A stretch of DNA of 34,587 bases from an uncultured Armatimonadota bacterium (GTDB taxonomy: Bacteria > Armatimonadota > Fimbriimonadia > Fimbriimonadales > GBS-DC). The notes below the pieces were generated by a model. It saw only the letters and a list, made by a program, of their open reading frames with translations. It had not been told where the DNA came from and did not search any database. This document shows, piece by piece, positions 17,331 through 24,232 of this stretch. The DNA lies in assembly GCA_937139515.1 (NCBI GenBank), contig CAKZQI010000062.1, positions 1 through 34,587 of the forward strand, read 5' to 3'. How positions within the stretch are numbered: position 1 is the stretch's first letter; every line of letters begins with the position of its first letter. Made by a program: the position numbers and the translations under genes.

Positions 17331-17957
17331 ATGAAGCGACTGCTGGCAGGCGCGATAATCGGTGTCTGGATTGGACTGGTGGTGACCACCTTCTGGCGTA
17401 TGGAATGGCGGTTCCTCCAGCCCGCCCCGCGTCCTGAAGGGGCAGCCCAGATAGACCCCGCTCAAAAACCGCTCGCACCCACTTCCCAGTTGAACACTGA
17501 CCGAGGGGTCTATTCGCTGCAGGGGCACCTGACCCTATTGAACTTCTGGTCGCCCGATTGCGCCTGCTCCCGATTTATGGAACGCCATGTGCGCGACCTG
17601 GTGCGCACTTACCGCCCGAAAGGTGTTCAGTTCATTACGGTGATTGTGGGTGAAGGCAACGGTGAGGACGCGCCAGACCTGCTGGAGCGCTGGTATCGCC
17701 GTCGGATAGACACTCCTGCAGTTGCCGATGTGGGCGGTGCGCTATCGCGCCGGTTTGGCGTTTGGGCTGGTCCCTCGGCGGTGATTGTGAACCCAGAAGG
17801 TCAGGTGGTCTATCTGGGGGCATACAACATCGGGCGCTACTGCGACAATCGCAAAACCGCCTATGCCCAACAAGCCTTGGAGGCACTGTTGGAAGGGCGC
17901 CACCCCCCGCGCGCCTCTACCCCATTTTACGGATGCCAAGTGCCCTCAGCGGAATAG
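17331..17957 (+). CDS. Membrane-anchored thioredoxin-fold protein with CxC motif
   Basis: A 208-residue protein with an N-terminal signal anchor (about residues 5-21) and a thioredoxin-like domain. NFWSPDCACSRF gives Cys77 and Cys79 in a CxC arrangement instead of the usual CxxC. It resembles the DUF6436/TlpA-like group of extracytoplasmic redox proteins, and further cysteines near the C-terminus (GRYCDNRK and FYGCQ) may be a second pair. It starts 3 bases after the chemoreceptor stop, so the two are co-transcribed, and a redox link between them is possible. The last 12 bases overlap the convergent membrane-protein gene. Thiol oxidoreductase activity is inferred from the fold; the substrate is unknown. 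Confidence 0.75.
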   Translation: MKRLLAGAIIGVWIGLVVTTFWRMEWRFLQPAPRPEGAAQIDPAQKPLAPTSQLNTDRGVYSLQGHLTLLNFWSPDCACSRFMERHVRDLVRTYRPKGVQFITVIVGEGNGEDAPDLLERWYRRRIDTPAVADVGGALSRRFGVWAGPSAVIVNPEGQVVYLGAYNIGRYCDNRKTAYAQQALEALLEGRHPPRASTPFYGCQVPSAE

Positions 17958-18389
17958 GCGCGACACGCTGAGGGCGCCCAACACCAACAACCCCAAAATC
18001 CCCACCATCAGCACCCAGCCCCATACTTGTGCCCAGCGCGAAGACTTACGCCTCTCCAACGGTACAGGGCGCGTGTAGGTGCGTCGGTCGCGTCCAAACA
18101 AAAACACGAAGTAGTAGCGCGCAAAGAAGAACGGAATCACCCCGCGAATGTCCACCAAGTGCCGACGATGCGCCCGATACAGCGAGCGTTTGAGCAGCTG
18201 GTATTGCCGGGGACTGAGCGATTGGATGAGCTCGGGAGGGAGACTGCGCAGGATGTGCAGGATGTACATATCGCACGGGTTTTCTAAAGGCTCGCCGTCG
18301 CTAAATGTCTCCTGCAACACGCGCAGTGGGGGACGCTCGTCGCCCTGCGCACGACTCATTTCTGAATAGTTAGGAGCCGGTTCCGCCAT
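17946..18389 (-). CDS. Hypothetical tail-anchored membrane protein
   Basis: A 147-residue protein not recognised as any family. The N-terminal two thirds are soluble and helix-forming (DMYILHILRSLPPELIQSLS, then YQLLKRSLYRAHRRHLVDIR), followed by an aromatic-rich stretch (VIPFFFARYYFVFLFGRD). A single membrane helix closes the protein (about 122-142, WGWVLMVGILGLLVLGALSV). The ATG at 18389 is used; a TTG one codon earlier is less likely. No clear ribosome binding site is seen. Its 3' end overlaps the convergent thioredoxin-fold gene by 12 bases. Codon usage and composition look genuine. Confidence 0.65.
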   Translation of the reverse strand: MAEPAPNYSEMSRAQGDERPPLRVLQETFSDGEPLENPCDMYILHILRSLPPELIQSLSPRQYQLLKRSLYRAHRRHLVDIRGVIPFFFARYYFVFLFGRDRRTYTRPVPLERRKSSRWAQVWGWVLMVGILGLLVLGALSVSRLFR

Positions 18390-18436
18390 CAACAGGGATT
18401 ATCGGCAAACTGATACAAACCTTTAGTTAAGGGGGG

Positions 18437-18599
18437 GTAAAAATCACTGGGAGCGCAGGCGTCTCGCCCGCTCGTGGCATGGGCATCCTTGCCCATGTTG
18501 TCTTTCGTGGCTTAGGGATCCTTGCCCAAGCATGCTTACTGCGTCCGCGCCTGTTTTTTCTCACGGGCAGGATGCCCGTGCTACGGTTTTTCACCCCCA
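18437..18599. repeat. Dispersed intergenic repeat (copy 3 of the GGGAGCGC family)
   Basis: This is the longest copy here of the family at 7738-7866. It opens with GGTAAAAATCACTGGGAGCG and closes with GTGCTACGGTTTTTCACCCC. The two ends form an imperfect inverted repeat (GGGGGTAAAAAT against GTTTTTCACCCCC). Internal palindromes (GGGCATCCTTGCCC, CACGGGCAGGATGCCCGTG) are shared with the other copies. It lies between the sbcD stop and the next gene and contains no gene. Confidence 0.65.
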
Positions 18600-18606
18600 T
18601 CAACCT

Positions 18607-19761
18607 TTAGGTTGACTCCACCTCGGCGCCCACGCGGTCAAGATAGTGAATGCCCAGCTCAATCATCTCGTTGCGGCGGATGTCGGGCGAGATAGTGTAC
18701 TGTCCTGCGAACTGGCGCCACTCGTCTTGCAGGGTGAGACGCGTCTCGCCCGTTTCTTCGTCTTCGTGCCCCGTTCCCAAACTGGGACGCCCTCCTGCGC
18801 GGGGGGCACGCAGGTCTAACTGATAGTGGAGCGCCCGCGTCCGCAACTCCCGTATCAAATCGCCATCGATGCCCGAACGCTGGTCAGGCAGAAGATTATA
18901 AACCCGCTGGCGCACAATCGCCCCGTCAAAACCCTCAGAGTTGGCTCGGCTCTCTATGGCTTTGTTGAGTTCTTGGATGGTGAGGTCTTGCGCATCAATC
19001 GGGAGCAGGTCAATCACTCGGCGCGTTCGGATAGGTATGAACTGGGCGGTGCGCACCTCGGTGTCGTAGAGGATGAAGCCCTTCTCTTTGCCCGCCTCCT
19101 CCCAGATGTTGGTGCTGGTGAACTCGGTAGCGCCCGCGTAGTAGGCGTTCGGGGCGACCTGCTGATGGAGGTGATAGTCGCCCAGCGCGATGTAGTCCCA
19201 CTCCTCGCGCACGATGCGCTTGCGTTCAATCGGGCGCTCTAAAGCGAACGGAGCGGTCCCTTCCAAAATCCCGTGCAGTAAAAGCAGATTGACCTTCGCC
19301 TTCGGGTCAGGCTCCAGCATGTGCTTCTCAATTTCGGGCACGCCCCGCGATGGGATACAGAGCGCGTGTAGCCCCAGCGACTCAATCACCACCGCTTGGA
19401 TGGTGTTATAGACCACCGTGACGCCGGGGATATGTTTCAGGATTTCCAGAATACACCCACTCTCTATGGTGCGTGGGGTTTCGTGGTTGCCTGCGATGAC
19501 CAACATCGGCGCGCCTTCGCGACGACCTTGGGCTTCGCTGAAATATGTGTACGCCCCCAGCAGGCTAGTGTTGGACGGGCGCACGGTGTGGAACAGGTCG
19601 CCCGTGATGAGGATGAGGTCCGGCTCGTTATCCAACGCTTGTTTAAGCACCCGCTTGAATGCTAAGAGCACATCGCTCTCGCGCTGGTTGCGCCCGTGAC
19701 GGTCAACACGGCTATACGCTCTATAACCCAGATGCACATCGCTGATATGGGCGATTCTCAT
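18607..19761 (-). CDS. SbcD/Mre11-family DNA repair nuclease
   Basis: A 384-residue metallophosphoesterase of the SbcD/Mre11 group, which works with an SbcC/Rad50 ATPase to process DNA ends and hairpins. The metal motifs are in order: HISDVHLG (D8, H10), ITGDLFH (D55, H58), AGNHE (N92, H93), LLLLHG and ALGDYHLH. The C-terminal region (about 260-384) is compatible with the capping domain. No sbcC gene is present in the window, and the gene downstream is not related. It lies 28 bases after the zinc-ribbon gene and is likely the last member of the apt-dGTPase operon. Nuclease activity is inferred from motifs. Confidence 0.87.
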   Translation of the reverse strand: MRIAHISDVHLGYRAYSRVDRHGRNQRESDVLLAFKRVLKQALDNEPDLILITGDLFHTVRPSNTSLLGAYTYFSEAQGRREGAPMLVIAGNHETPRTIESGCILEILKHIPGVTVVYNTIQAVVIESLGLHALCIPSRGVPEIEKHMLEPDPKAKVNLLLLHGILEGTAPFALERPIERKRIVREEWDYIALGDYHLHQQVAPNAYYAGATEFTSTNIWEEAGKEKGFILYDTEVRTAQFIPIRTRRVIDLLPIDAQDLTIQELNKAIESRANSEGFDGAIVRQRVYNLLPDQRSGIDGDLIRELRTRALHYQLDLRAPRAGGRPSLGTGHEDEETGETRLTLQDEWRQFAGQYTISPDIRRNEMIELGIHYLDRVGAEVEST

Positions 19762-19789
19762 ACAAGGGCACTATTCGGGGTAGGGGCTT

Positions 19790-20134
19790 TCAATCCTGCG
19801 GTTCGCCTTGCGAGGCTTCCCACTTGCGCAAGCTGCGCAGCAGGTCGCCTTGACGCAGTTCGCGGCGCATCGCACGGATTTCCTCGTCAGTAATCGGACC
19901 GAGCTGGGTCGTTTCCATCCACTCGTTCAGGGTACGCTCGTCGTTTTCTAAATAGGCAAGGAGCATCTCGTCCCACACCGCTTGGGGCAGGAGCCGTTCG
20001 CTGACGCGCCCGCATTTGGGGCACTCAAACCGCACTTGGATACGGTTGGCGCCCATCGTGTGGGGATGATAGGCGATATGCATCAGGTCGTCCAGCCCGA
20101 TGACCTGTCCACAGCGACAGCGCAGGGGCTTCAT
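19790..20134 (-). CDS. Small zinc-ribbon protein
   Basis: A 114-residue protein with an N-terminal zinc-ribbon-like arrangement, CRCG near residues 5-8 and CPKCGR near residues 41-46, giving four cysteines that could hold one zinc ion. The C-terminal half is acidic and helical (LLPQAVWDEMLLAYLENDER). The ATG at 20134 overlaps the dGTPase stop as ATGA, and a GGGGAGG site lies nine bases upstream, so the two genes are translationally coupled. Function is unknown. The coupling suggests an accessory role in nucleotide or nucleic-acid metabolism, which is inference only. Confidence 0.72.
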   Translation of the reverse strand: MKPLRCRCGQVIGLDDLMHIAYHPHTMGANRIQVRFECPKCGRVSERLLPQAVWDEMLLAYLENDERTLNEWMETTQLGPITDEEIRAMRRELRQGDLLRSLRKWEASQGEPQD

Positions 20135-21189
20135 AGGCTCGAACCTCCCCAATTGCGTGGCAGGAAAAGCTGTTCGAACTTCTGGATAGCGTAGCGGTCG
20201 GTCATCCCGGCGAGGTAGTCGCACACGGCGTGCGCCAGCGCTTGGTTATCGCTCGGGTCGGGTGGTTGGAAGCGCTCTGGCAAGCGCGTTGGCTCTTCGT
20301 AGTAATACTCAAACATCTGTCGGAGGATGCGCGCCATCTTCTCGCGCTCGTGTTGCACCGCTGGGTGATGATAGAGATTTTCAAACATAAACTCTTTCAT
20401 CTCGTTCATTGCCTCGCGCATGGCGTCGCTGAGTTGGACGCTTTCGGTGCCGAGGCTATTCTCCACCACATCCATCACCATTCGGGCGATGCGCCCACTG
20501 TGCGTGTCGCCCAGGAACTCCACCAAGTGGCGAGGCAGGCTCTGTTCGGTGAGCAAGCCGGAGCGGATACCGTCATCCAGGTCGTGATTGAGGTAAGCAA
20601 TACGGTCGGCGATGCGCACGACGGTCGCTTCGGGGCTGGTGGTTTTGGCGATTTCCAGCGCGCTGAGGTCGGCGCGCCCTTTGGAGTGCCCGACAATCCC
20701 CTCGCGTACTTCGTGGGTGAGGTTTAGCCCGCGCCCGTGCTTCTCAATGCGGTCTACCACGCGGAGGCTCTGCTCGTAGTGGCGGAAGCGTGCGCCGGGC
20801 ACATAGTCGCGCAAAATCTCGTCCAGCGCTTCCTCGCCCGTGTGCCCAAAGGGGGGATGTCCCAAGTCGTGGGCGAGGGCAATCGCTTCGGTCAGGTCTT
20901 CGTTGAGGCGCAGGGCACGGCTAATCGTGCGGGCAATCTGCGCCACCTCCAGCGTGTGGGTCAGGCGCGTGCGATAGTGGTCTTCGTTGGGGTCTAAAAA
21001 CACCTGCGTCTTGTGCTTGAGCCGTCGGAACGCTTTAGAGTGGATGACACGGTCGCGGTCGCGCTGGAAGGCGGTGCGCACGGGGTCAGGCGGTTCGGGG
21101 AGGGGGCGTCCCCGCGAGTGCGCGCTCTTGGTGGCGTGGGGCGCCAGCAGCTCCAACTCCAACCGTTCCAGCTGTTCGCGTATCGTCAT
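20131..21189 (-). CDS. dGTP triphosphohydrolase-family HD protein
   Basis: A 352-residue HD-domain phosphohydrolase of the dGTPase (Dgt) family, which converts dNTPs to deoxynucleosides plus triphosphate. The metal-site motifs are clear: YRTRLTHTLEVAQ with H78, LAHDLGHPPFGHTGEE with H107-D108, and the later RIADRIAYLNHDLDD aspartate. The N-terminal RDRDRVIHSKAFRRLKHKTQ stretch is typical of the family. The ATG at 21189 lies 1 base after the apt stop and is preferred over a TTG four codons earlier. It overlaps the zinc-ribbon gene by 4 bases. Its nucleotide specificity cannot be read from sequence. Confidence 0.9.
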   Translation of the reverse strand: MTIREQLERLELELLAPHATKSAHSRGRPLPEPPDPVRTAFQRDRDRVIHSKAFRRLKHKTQVFLDPNEDHYRTRLTHTLEVAQIARTISRALRLNEDLTEAIALAHDLGHPPFGHTGEEALDEILRDYVPGARFRHYEQSLRVVDRIEKHGRGLNLTHEVREGIVGHSKGRADLSALEIAKTTSPEATVVRIADRIAYLNHDLDDGIRSGLLTEQSLPRHLVEFLGDTHSGRIARMVMDVVENSLGTESVQLSDAMREAMNEMKEFMFENLYHHPAVQHEREKMARILRQMFEYYYEEPTRLPERFQPPDPSDNQALAHAVCDYLAGMTDRYAIQKFEQLFLPRNWGGSSL

Positions 21190-21190
21190 C

Positions 21191-21712
21191 TTAGTACTCA
21201 ATCAAGGTGTAGATATCATAGCCCCGCAGGTTCTTGCGTCCGTTGAGGAAGGTGAGTTCAATCAGGAAGCTGAAACCTGCGACCGTTCCACCTAATCGCT
21301 CAATCAGTCGCGCGGCGGCTGCGGCGGTGCCCCCCGTCGCCAGTAGGTCATCCACGATGACCACACGCTGACCCGGCTCCACCGCATCGGTGTGCATTTC
21401 CACGGTGTTCGTGCCGTATTCCAGCGCGTACTCTTCGGCTATCTTCTCGCCCGGCAGTTTGCCCAGTTTGCGCACGGGTACAAATCCCAGTCCCAGATTA
21501 ATCGCAATCGGCAGACCGAACACGAACCCACGCGACTCGATGCCAGCGACGATGTCGGGTTTGAGTGCCCGCGCGTGTTCGGTCATCAAATCCACGACCT
21601 CTTTGAGCGCTTCGGGATGTTTGAGGATGGGGGTGATATCCTTGAAGATGATTCCCGGTTCGGGAAAGTTCGGGATGTCCCGCACCAACTGCGCTGCTAA
21701 GAGTTCTGCCAT
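21191..21712 (-). CDS. apt: Adenine phosphoribosyltransferase
   Basis: Converts adenine and PRPP to AMP in purine salvage, in the cytoplasm. The 173-residue length is normal. The PRPP-binding motif VVIVDDLLATGGTA occupies about 117-130, and the family opening IPNFPEPGIIFKDITPIL and GIESRGFVFG are present. The ATG at 21712 has GGAGG about ten bases upstream. First gene of an operon with the dGTPase-family protein, zinc-ribbon protein and probably sbcD; linking base salvage to dNTP breakdown is sensible. It is divergent from the uracil-DNA glycosylase gene across 52 bp. Confidence 0.95.
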   Translation of the reverse strand: MAELLAAQLVRDIPNFPEPGIIFKDITPILKHPEALKEVVDLMTEHARALKPDIVAGIESRGFVFGLPIAINLGLGFVPVRKLGKLPGEKIAEEYALEYGTNTVEMHTDAVEPGQRVVIVDDLLATGGTAAAAARLIERLGGTVAGFSFLIELTFLNGRKNLRGYDIYTLIEY

Positions 21713-21733
21713 CTCGTTTTTTCCTCCACACTC

Positions 21734-21755
21734 GGTATAACACAGGTAGTATACC
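21734..21755. promoter_or_regulatory. Palindromic divergent promoter between apt and the uracil-DNA glycosylase gene
   Basis: GGTATA (21734-21739) and TATACC (21750-21755) form an inverted repeat in the 52-bp divergent spacer. Read rightward, GGTATAAC is a -10-like box for the glycosylase gene. Read leftward, GGTATACT (21748-21755) is one for apt. The two promoters therefore face each other and overlap, so they may compete or share a regulator. Confidence 0.45.
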
Positions 21756-21764
21756 CCCTAAGGT

Positions 21765-22472
21765 ATGCTTCCACTTGTGAACCAGTGGGAGACACTCAAC
21801 GAGCAGATTGTGAATTGTGAGCGTTGTGCCCGATTGCGAGACTATTGTCAGCAGGTTGCCCAGACTAAACGGCGTGCGTTTCAGGGCGAGGTTTATTGGG
21901 GTAAGCCTATTCCCAACTTTGGAAGTCCTTCCGCACGCCTGTTGATTGTGGGGCTGGCGCCCGCTGCGCACGGGGGCAACCGCACAGGGCGACTCTTCAC
22001 AGGCGATGCGTCGGGCGATTTCTTATTTGATGCCCTGCACGAAACGGGCTTTTGCAACCAACCGACCAGCACGCATCGCAATGATGGCTTGGTGCTTCAC
22101 GATTGCGCTATCTGTTCTGCCGTACGCTGTGCGCCCCCCGATAACAAGCCCACGCCTGAAGAGCGCGCCCAGTGCTTGCCTTTTCTGGTGCAAACGGTGC
22201 GCCTGATGCCGAACCTGAAGGGGTTCTTAGCGTTGGGGCAGCTGGCGATGGAGGCATGTGTGGCAGTGGCACATACGGAAGGCTTTCTGCCCAGCGGTCT
22301 GCGCCCTAAGTTTGAACACGGGGCTTTCTACCCCTTAGAGGGCGGGCGCTTTCTGGCGGTCAGCTACCATCCGAGTGCGCGCAACACCTACACCAAACTG
22401 CTCACCAAGCCGATGATGGTGGCGCTTCTCAACCAAGTGCGCCGTCAGCTCGATGAGTGCGAAGGCAGGTAA
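21765..22472 (+). CDS. Family 5 uracil-DNA glycosylase (UDGb type)
   Basis: Removes uracil and other deaminated bases from DNA. The 235-residue protein has the UDGb signature GLAPAAHGGNRTGRLFTGDA, in which the first motif ends in Ala instead of the catalytic Asp or Asn of other UDG families. A late SYHPSARNTY motif carries the second active-site histidine. Cysteines near the N-terminus (CERCARLRDYC, residues 18-28) and in the middle (residues 122-145, CAPPDN...QC) suit a 4Fe-4S cluster. This family is common in thermophiles, consistent with high deamination. It is divergent from apt. Confidence 0.9.
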   Translation: MLPLVNQWETLNEQIVNCERCARLRDYCQQVAQTKRRAFQGEVYWGKPIPNFGSPSARLLIVGLAPAAHGGNRTGRLFTGDASGDFLFDALHETGFCNQPTSTHRNDGLVLHDCAICSAVRCAPPDNKPTPEERAQCLPFLVQTVRLMPNLKGFLALGQLAMEACVAVAHTEGFLPSGLRPKFEHGAFYPLEGGRFLAVSYHPSARNTYTKLLTKPMMVALLNQVRRQLDECEGR

Positions 22473-22475
22473 AAT
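22468..22475 (+). promoter_or_regulatory. Putative -10 box (GGTAAAAT) of a leaderless transcript
   Basis: GGTAAAAT ends 6 bases before the ATG at 22482, so transcription would begin at or next to the start codon. No ribosome binding site is visible between them. It overlaps the stop codon of the glycosylase gene. Confidence 0.4.
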
Positions 22476-22481
22476 AGGGAC

Positions 22482-23492
22482 ATGTGTTATCTGCCTTATC
22501 ACCAAGAGTCCGTTTCTACTTCGGGTTTGACTGACCCTCGTGAGCGCCACCTGCGTAATCTCCGGCAGCTGACCTTTGGCGGGGAGAACGCCGAAGCCTA
22601 TTTCTCGTTTGACGGCAAGAAGCTCGTCTTCCAAAGCACGCGTCCCCCCTTCAAGGCAGACCAGATGTTCACGATGAACATCGATGGGAGTGATGTGCGC
22701 TTGGTCTCCACGGGGCGTGGGCGGTGTACTTGCGGGTACTGGTCGCCCGATGGCAAGAAGATTCTTTACAGCTCGACCGACTGGTACAGCGACGAGCCAC
22801 CTCCGCCGCCCGACCGCAGTCAGGGCTATGTGTGGCCCCTGTTGCCCTATCGGATTTACATCGCGAAGGCCGACGGCACGAACCGCGAGGCGATTAACGA
22901 CGATGACGCCTACAACGCCGAAGGTTCGTTCCACCCGCGAGGCGACCGTATCTTGTTCACCACGACGCGCTGGGGCAACATCGATTTGTGTGAGTACAAC
23001 CTTCGCACGCGCCAGTTCAATCGCCTCACCGACGAAATCGGCTACAACGGCGGACCCTTCTACTCGTGGGATGGGCGCTACATCGTCTATCGCGCGTACC
23101 ACCCCAAGACGAAGGAGGAGATTGATGAGTTTCAAGAGCTGTTGCGCAAGCGGTTGGTGCGCCCCAGCAAGTTAGAGATCTGGGTGATGACCGCCGACGG
23201 CAAACGCAAGTGGAAGGTAAGCAATCTCGGCGGTGCGAACTTTGCACCTTTTATGCGACCCGGCAACCGCCAGATTATCTTCTCTTCCAACCACCACGAC
23301 CCGCGCGGGCGCGAGTTCGACCTGTTCCTGATCAAACTCGATGGCACAGGAGTGGAGCAGGTGACTTACACCAGCGACTTTGATGGGTTCCCGATGTTTT
23401 CGCGGGACGGTAAGAAGTTGGTGTGGGCATCCAACCGCAATCAGAAAGTGGCGGGCGAGACGAATATCTTTATTGCGGATTGGGTGGATTGA
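22482..23492 (+). CDS. TolB-like/PD40 beta-propeller protein
   Basis: A 336-residue protein made of repeated PD40/WD40-like blades, each with an xSxDGxxLxFxS-type core: YFSFDGKKLVFQST, WSPDGKKILYSST, FHPRGDRILFTTT, YSWDGRYIVYR and FSRDGKKLVWASNR. Such propellers usually bind other proteins or glycans. No signal peptide is seen at the chosen ATG, unlike periplasmic TolB, so it may be cytoplasmic or the true start may differ. It starts 9 bases after the glycosylase stop behind a GGTAAAAT box, so it may be read both in operon and from a leaderless mRNA. The partner is unknown. Confidence 0.8.
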   Translation: MCYLPYHQESVSTSGLTDPRERHLRNLRQLTFGGENAEAYFSFDGKKLVFQSTRPPFKADQMFTMNIDGSDVRLVSTGRGRCTCGYWSPDGKKILYSSTDWYSDEPPPPPDRSQGYVWPLLPYRIYIAKADGTNREAINDDDAYNAEGSFHPRGDRILFTTTRWGNIDLCEYNLRTRQFNRLTDEIGYNGGPFYSWDGRYIVYRAYHPKTKEEIDEFQELLRKRLVRPSKLEIWVMTADGKRKWKVSNLGGANFAPFMRPGNRQIIFSSNHHDPRGREFDLFLIKLDGTGVEQVTYTSDFDGFPMFSRDGKKLVWASNRNQKVAGETNIFIADWVD

Positions 23493-23496
23493 GAAT

Positions 23497-23527
23497 CAAA
23501 AAACGAGGCTCCCCGAACGGGAGCCTC
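23497..23527 (-). terminator. Intrinsic terminator of the 80-aa gene
   Basis: A perfect 9-bp stem, GAGGCTCCC (23505-23513) with GGGAGCCTC (23519-23527) and a 5-base loop, is followed on the minus strand by GTTTTTT. It lies 13 bases after the stop of the 80-aa gene and is a textbook rho-independent terminator in that direction. It may also help end the convergent propeller transcript. Confidence 0.85.
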
Positions 23528-23540
23528 TGTTCAAGCGTAG

Positions 23541-23783
23541 TTAGGAAGCCTTCCCGTTCTTACCCTTGCGGGGTCGGACATCTTTCAGCCCGAAGCGGTA
23601 CTTCATAAATGCCTCCTCGACTTTGCCATCCATAATCAGTTGAGCGAACTCCTTCGCTCCGTCCAACTTCGCTTGATTCGGCTTGCGCCGTCGGATCGCT
23701 TTGATTGCTTCAGCCATGTCTATTTCACCTGCCTTATACGCCTTAAGGATACCCTCGATATAGGCAGATCGTCGGTCAGTCAT
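23541..23783 (-). CDS. Conserved-looking 80-residue basic protein, unknown function
   Basis: A short helical protein not recognised. The N-terminal half (YIEGILKAYKAGEIDMAEAI) looks like a compact helix-turn-helix-like or SHOCT-like motif. The C-terminus is strongly basic (LKDVRPRKGKNGKAS), which would suit nucleic-acid or ribosome binding; that is inference. The ATG at 23783 is chosen because GGAGG lies eight bases upstream. The gene forms a complete stand-alone unit: a near-consensus promoter (23956-23985), a 166-base folded leader and an intrinsic terminator. The long leader suggests regulation at the RNA level. Confidence 0.7.
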   Translation of the reverse strand: MTDRRSAYIEGILKAYKAGEIDMAEAIKAIRRRKPNQAKLDGAKEFAQLIMDGKVEEAFMKYRFGLKDVRPRKGKNGKAS

Positions 23784-23808
23784 AATCGTCACCTCCAGTT
23801 TTCTTTGA

Positions 23809-23944
23809 GACTGCGGGGGGCGACAGTGTCGGTCTCGGAGCCTGCGCTCAAGATAGTTTTAGGCGACTTAGCGTTTCACTACTGGTCGTGCCTCTCCAGA
23901 AGCGTAGGAAACTGTTGACCAGCAGACACTGTGTCCCAACAGTC
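23809..23944 (-). promoter_or_regulatory. Structured 5' leader RNA of unknown class
   Basis: The leader folds into a closed domain. The base stem pairs GACTG (23940-23944) with CAGTC (23809-23813), then a GGG/CCC step, then ACAGTGTC (23925-23932) with GACACTGT (23823-23830). Inside are a hairpin closed by CTGGTC/GACCAG (23917-23922 with 23882-23887) and a small GAGC-GCAG-GCTC hairpin (23838-23849). The base stem begins about five bases after the predicted transcription start. This layout fits a riboswitch or other cis-regulatory RNA. No match to TPP, SAM, cobalamin, glycine, lysine, c-di-GMP-I or fluoride classes could be seen. Confidence 0.5.
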
Positions 23945-23955
23945 TTCTATATGTA

Positions 23956-23985
23956 ATCATACCCGATAAAGCAACAGAATGTCAA
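23956..23985 (-). promoter_or_regulatory. Near-consensus housekeeping promoter (TTGACA-N18-TATGAT)
   Basis: On the minus strand a perfect TTGACA (23980-23985) is separated by 18 bases from TATGAT (23956-23961), preceded by GGG. It is the only good -35/-10 pair in the window and predicts a start near 23949. The expected strength is high for a gene that encodes only 80 residues. Confidence 0.7.
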
Positions 23986-23995
23986 GGGGTATTGA

Positions 23996-24232
23996 GACTG
24001 TTTGAAAAATCATATCGTGGCTTGGGTGTTTTGCCAATAATGCTCCCCCTCTCTTTGTAGAGCGTGCGGCATCGGAATACTACGGTTCCACCCCCCTCCT
24101 TGAGGTTCCCCCTGCAAGCGGGGGGAACCGATATTGAGTTCCCTCCCCCTGCATTAGGGGGAGGGTTAGGGTGGGGATTCTCTTTCGCTGACGCACCCTC
24201 TGTAGGAGAGGGGGAGCAGGGAAGGAGAGAAG
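23996..24232. repeat. Repeat-filled spacer between small gene promoter and dockerin-type gene
   Basis: It opens with TGTTTGAAAAATC, part of the terminal repeat seen at 119-133, then a TCGTGGCTTGGGTGTTTTGCC stretch related to the dispersed family. Several purine-rich palindromes of the CCCTCTC/GAGAGGG kind follow (for example CCTCCCCCTGCATTAGGGGG near 24143). No gene is seen. It lies just after the stop of the dockerin-type gene and may include its terminator. Confidence 0.55.

Noticed and set aside
18607-21712. dGTPase plus SbcD-like nuclease as an anti-phage system
   Set aside because: Both families are common housekeeping genes and they sit with apt. No toxin, sensor or mobile-element context supports defence; kept only as a remark in the cluster finding.
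23820-23940. Glycine riboswitch because of CTGGAGAGG in the leader
   Set aside because: The rest of the glycine aptamer consensus (such as CCGAAGG and CAGGTAAAAGGAC) is absent.
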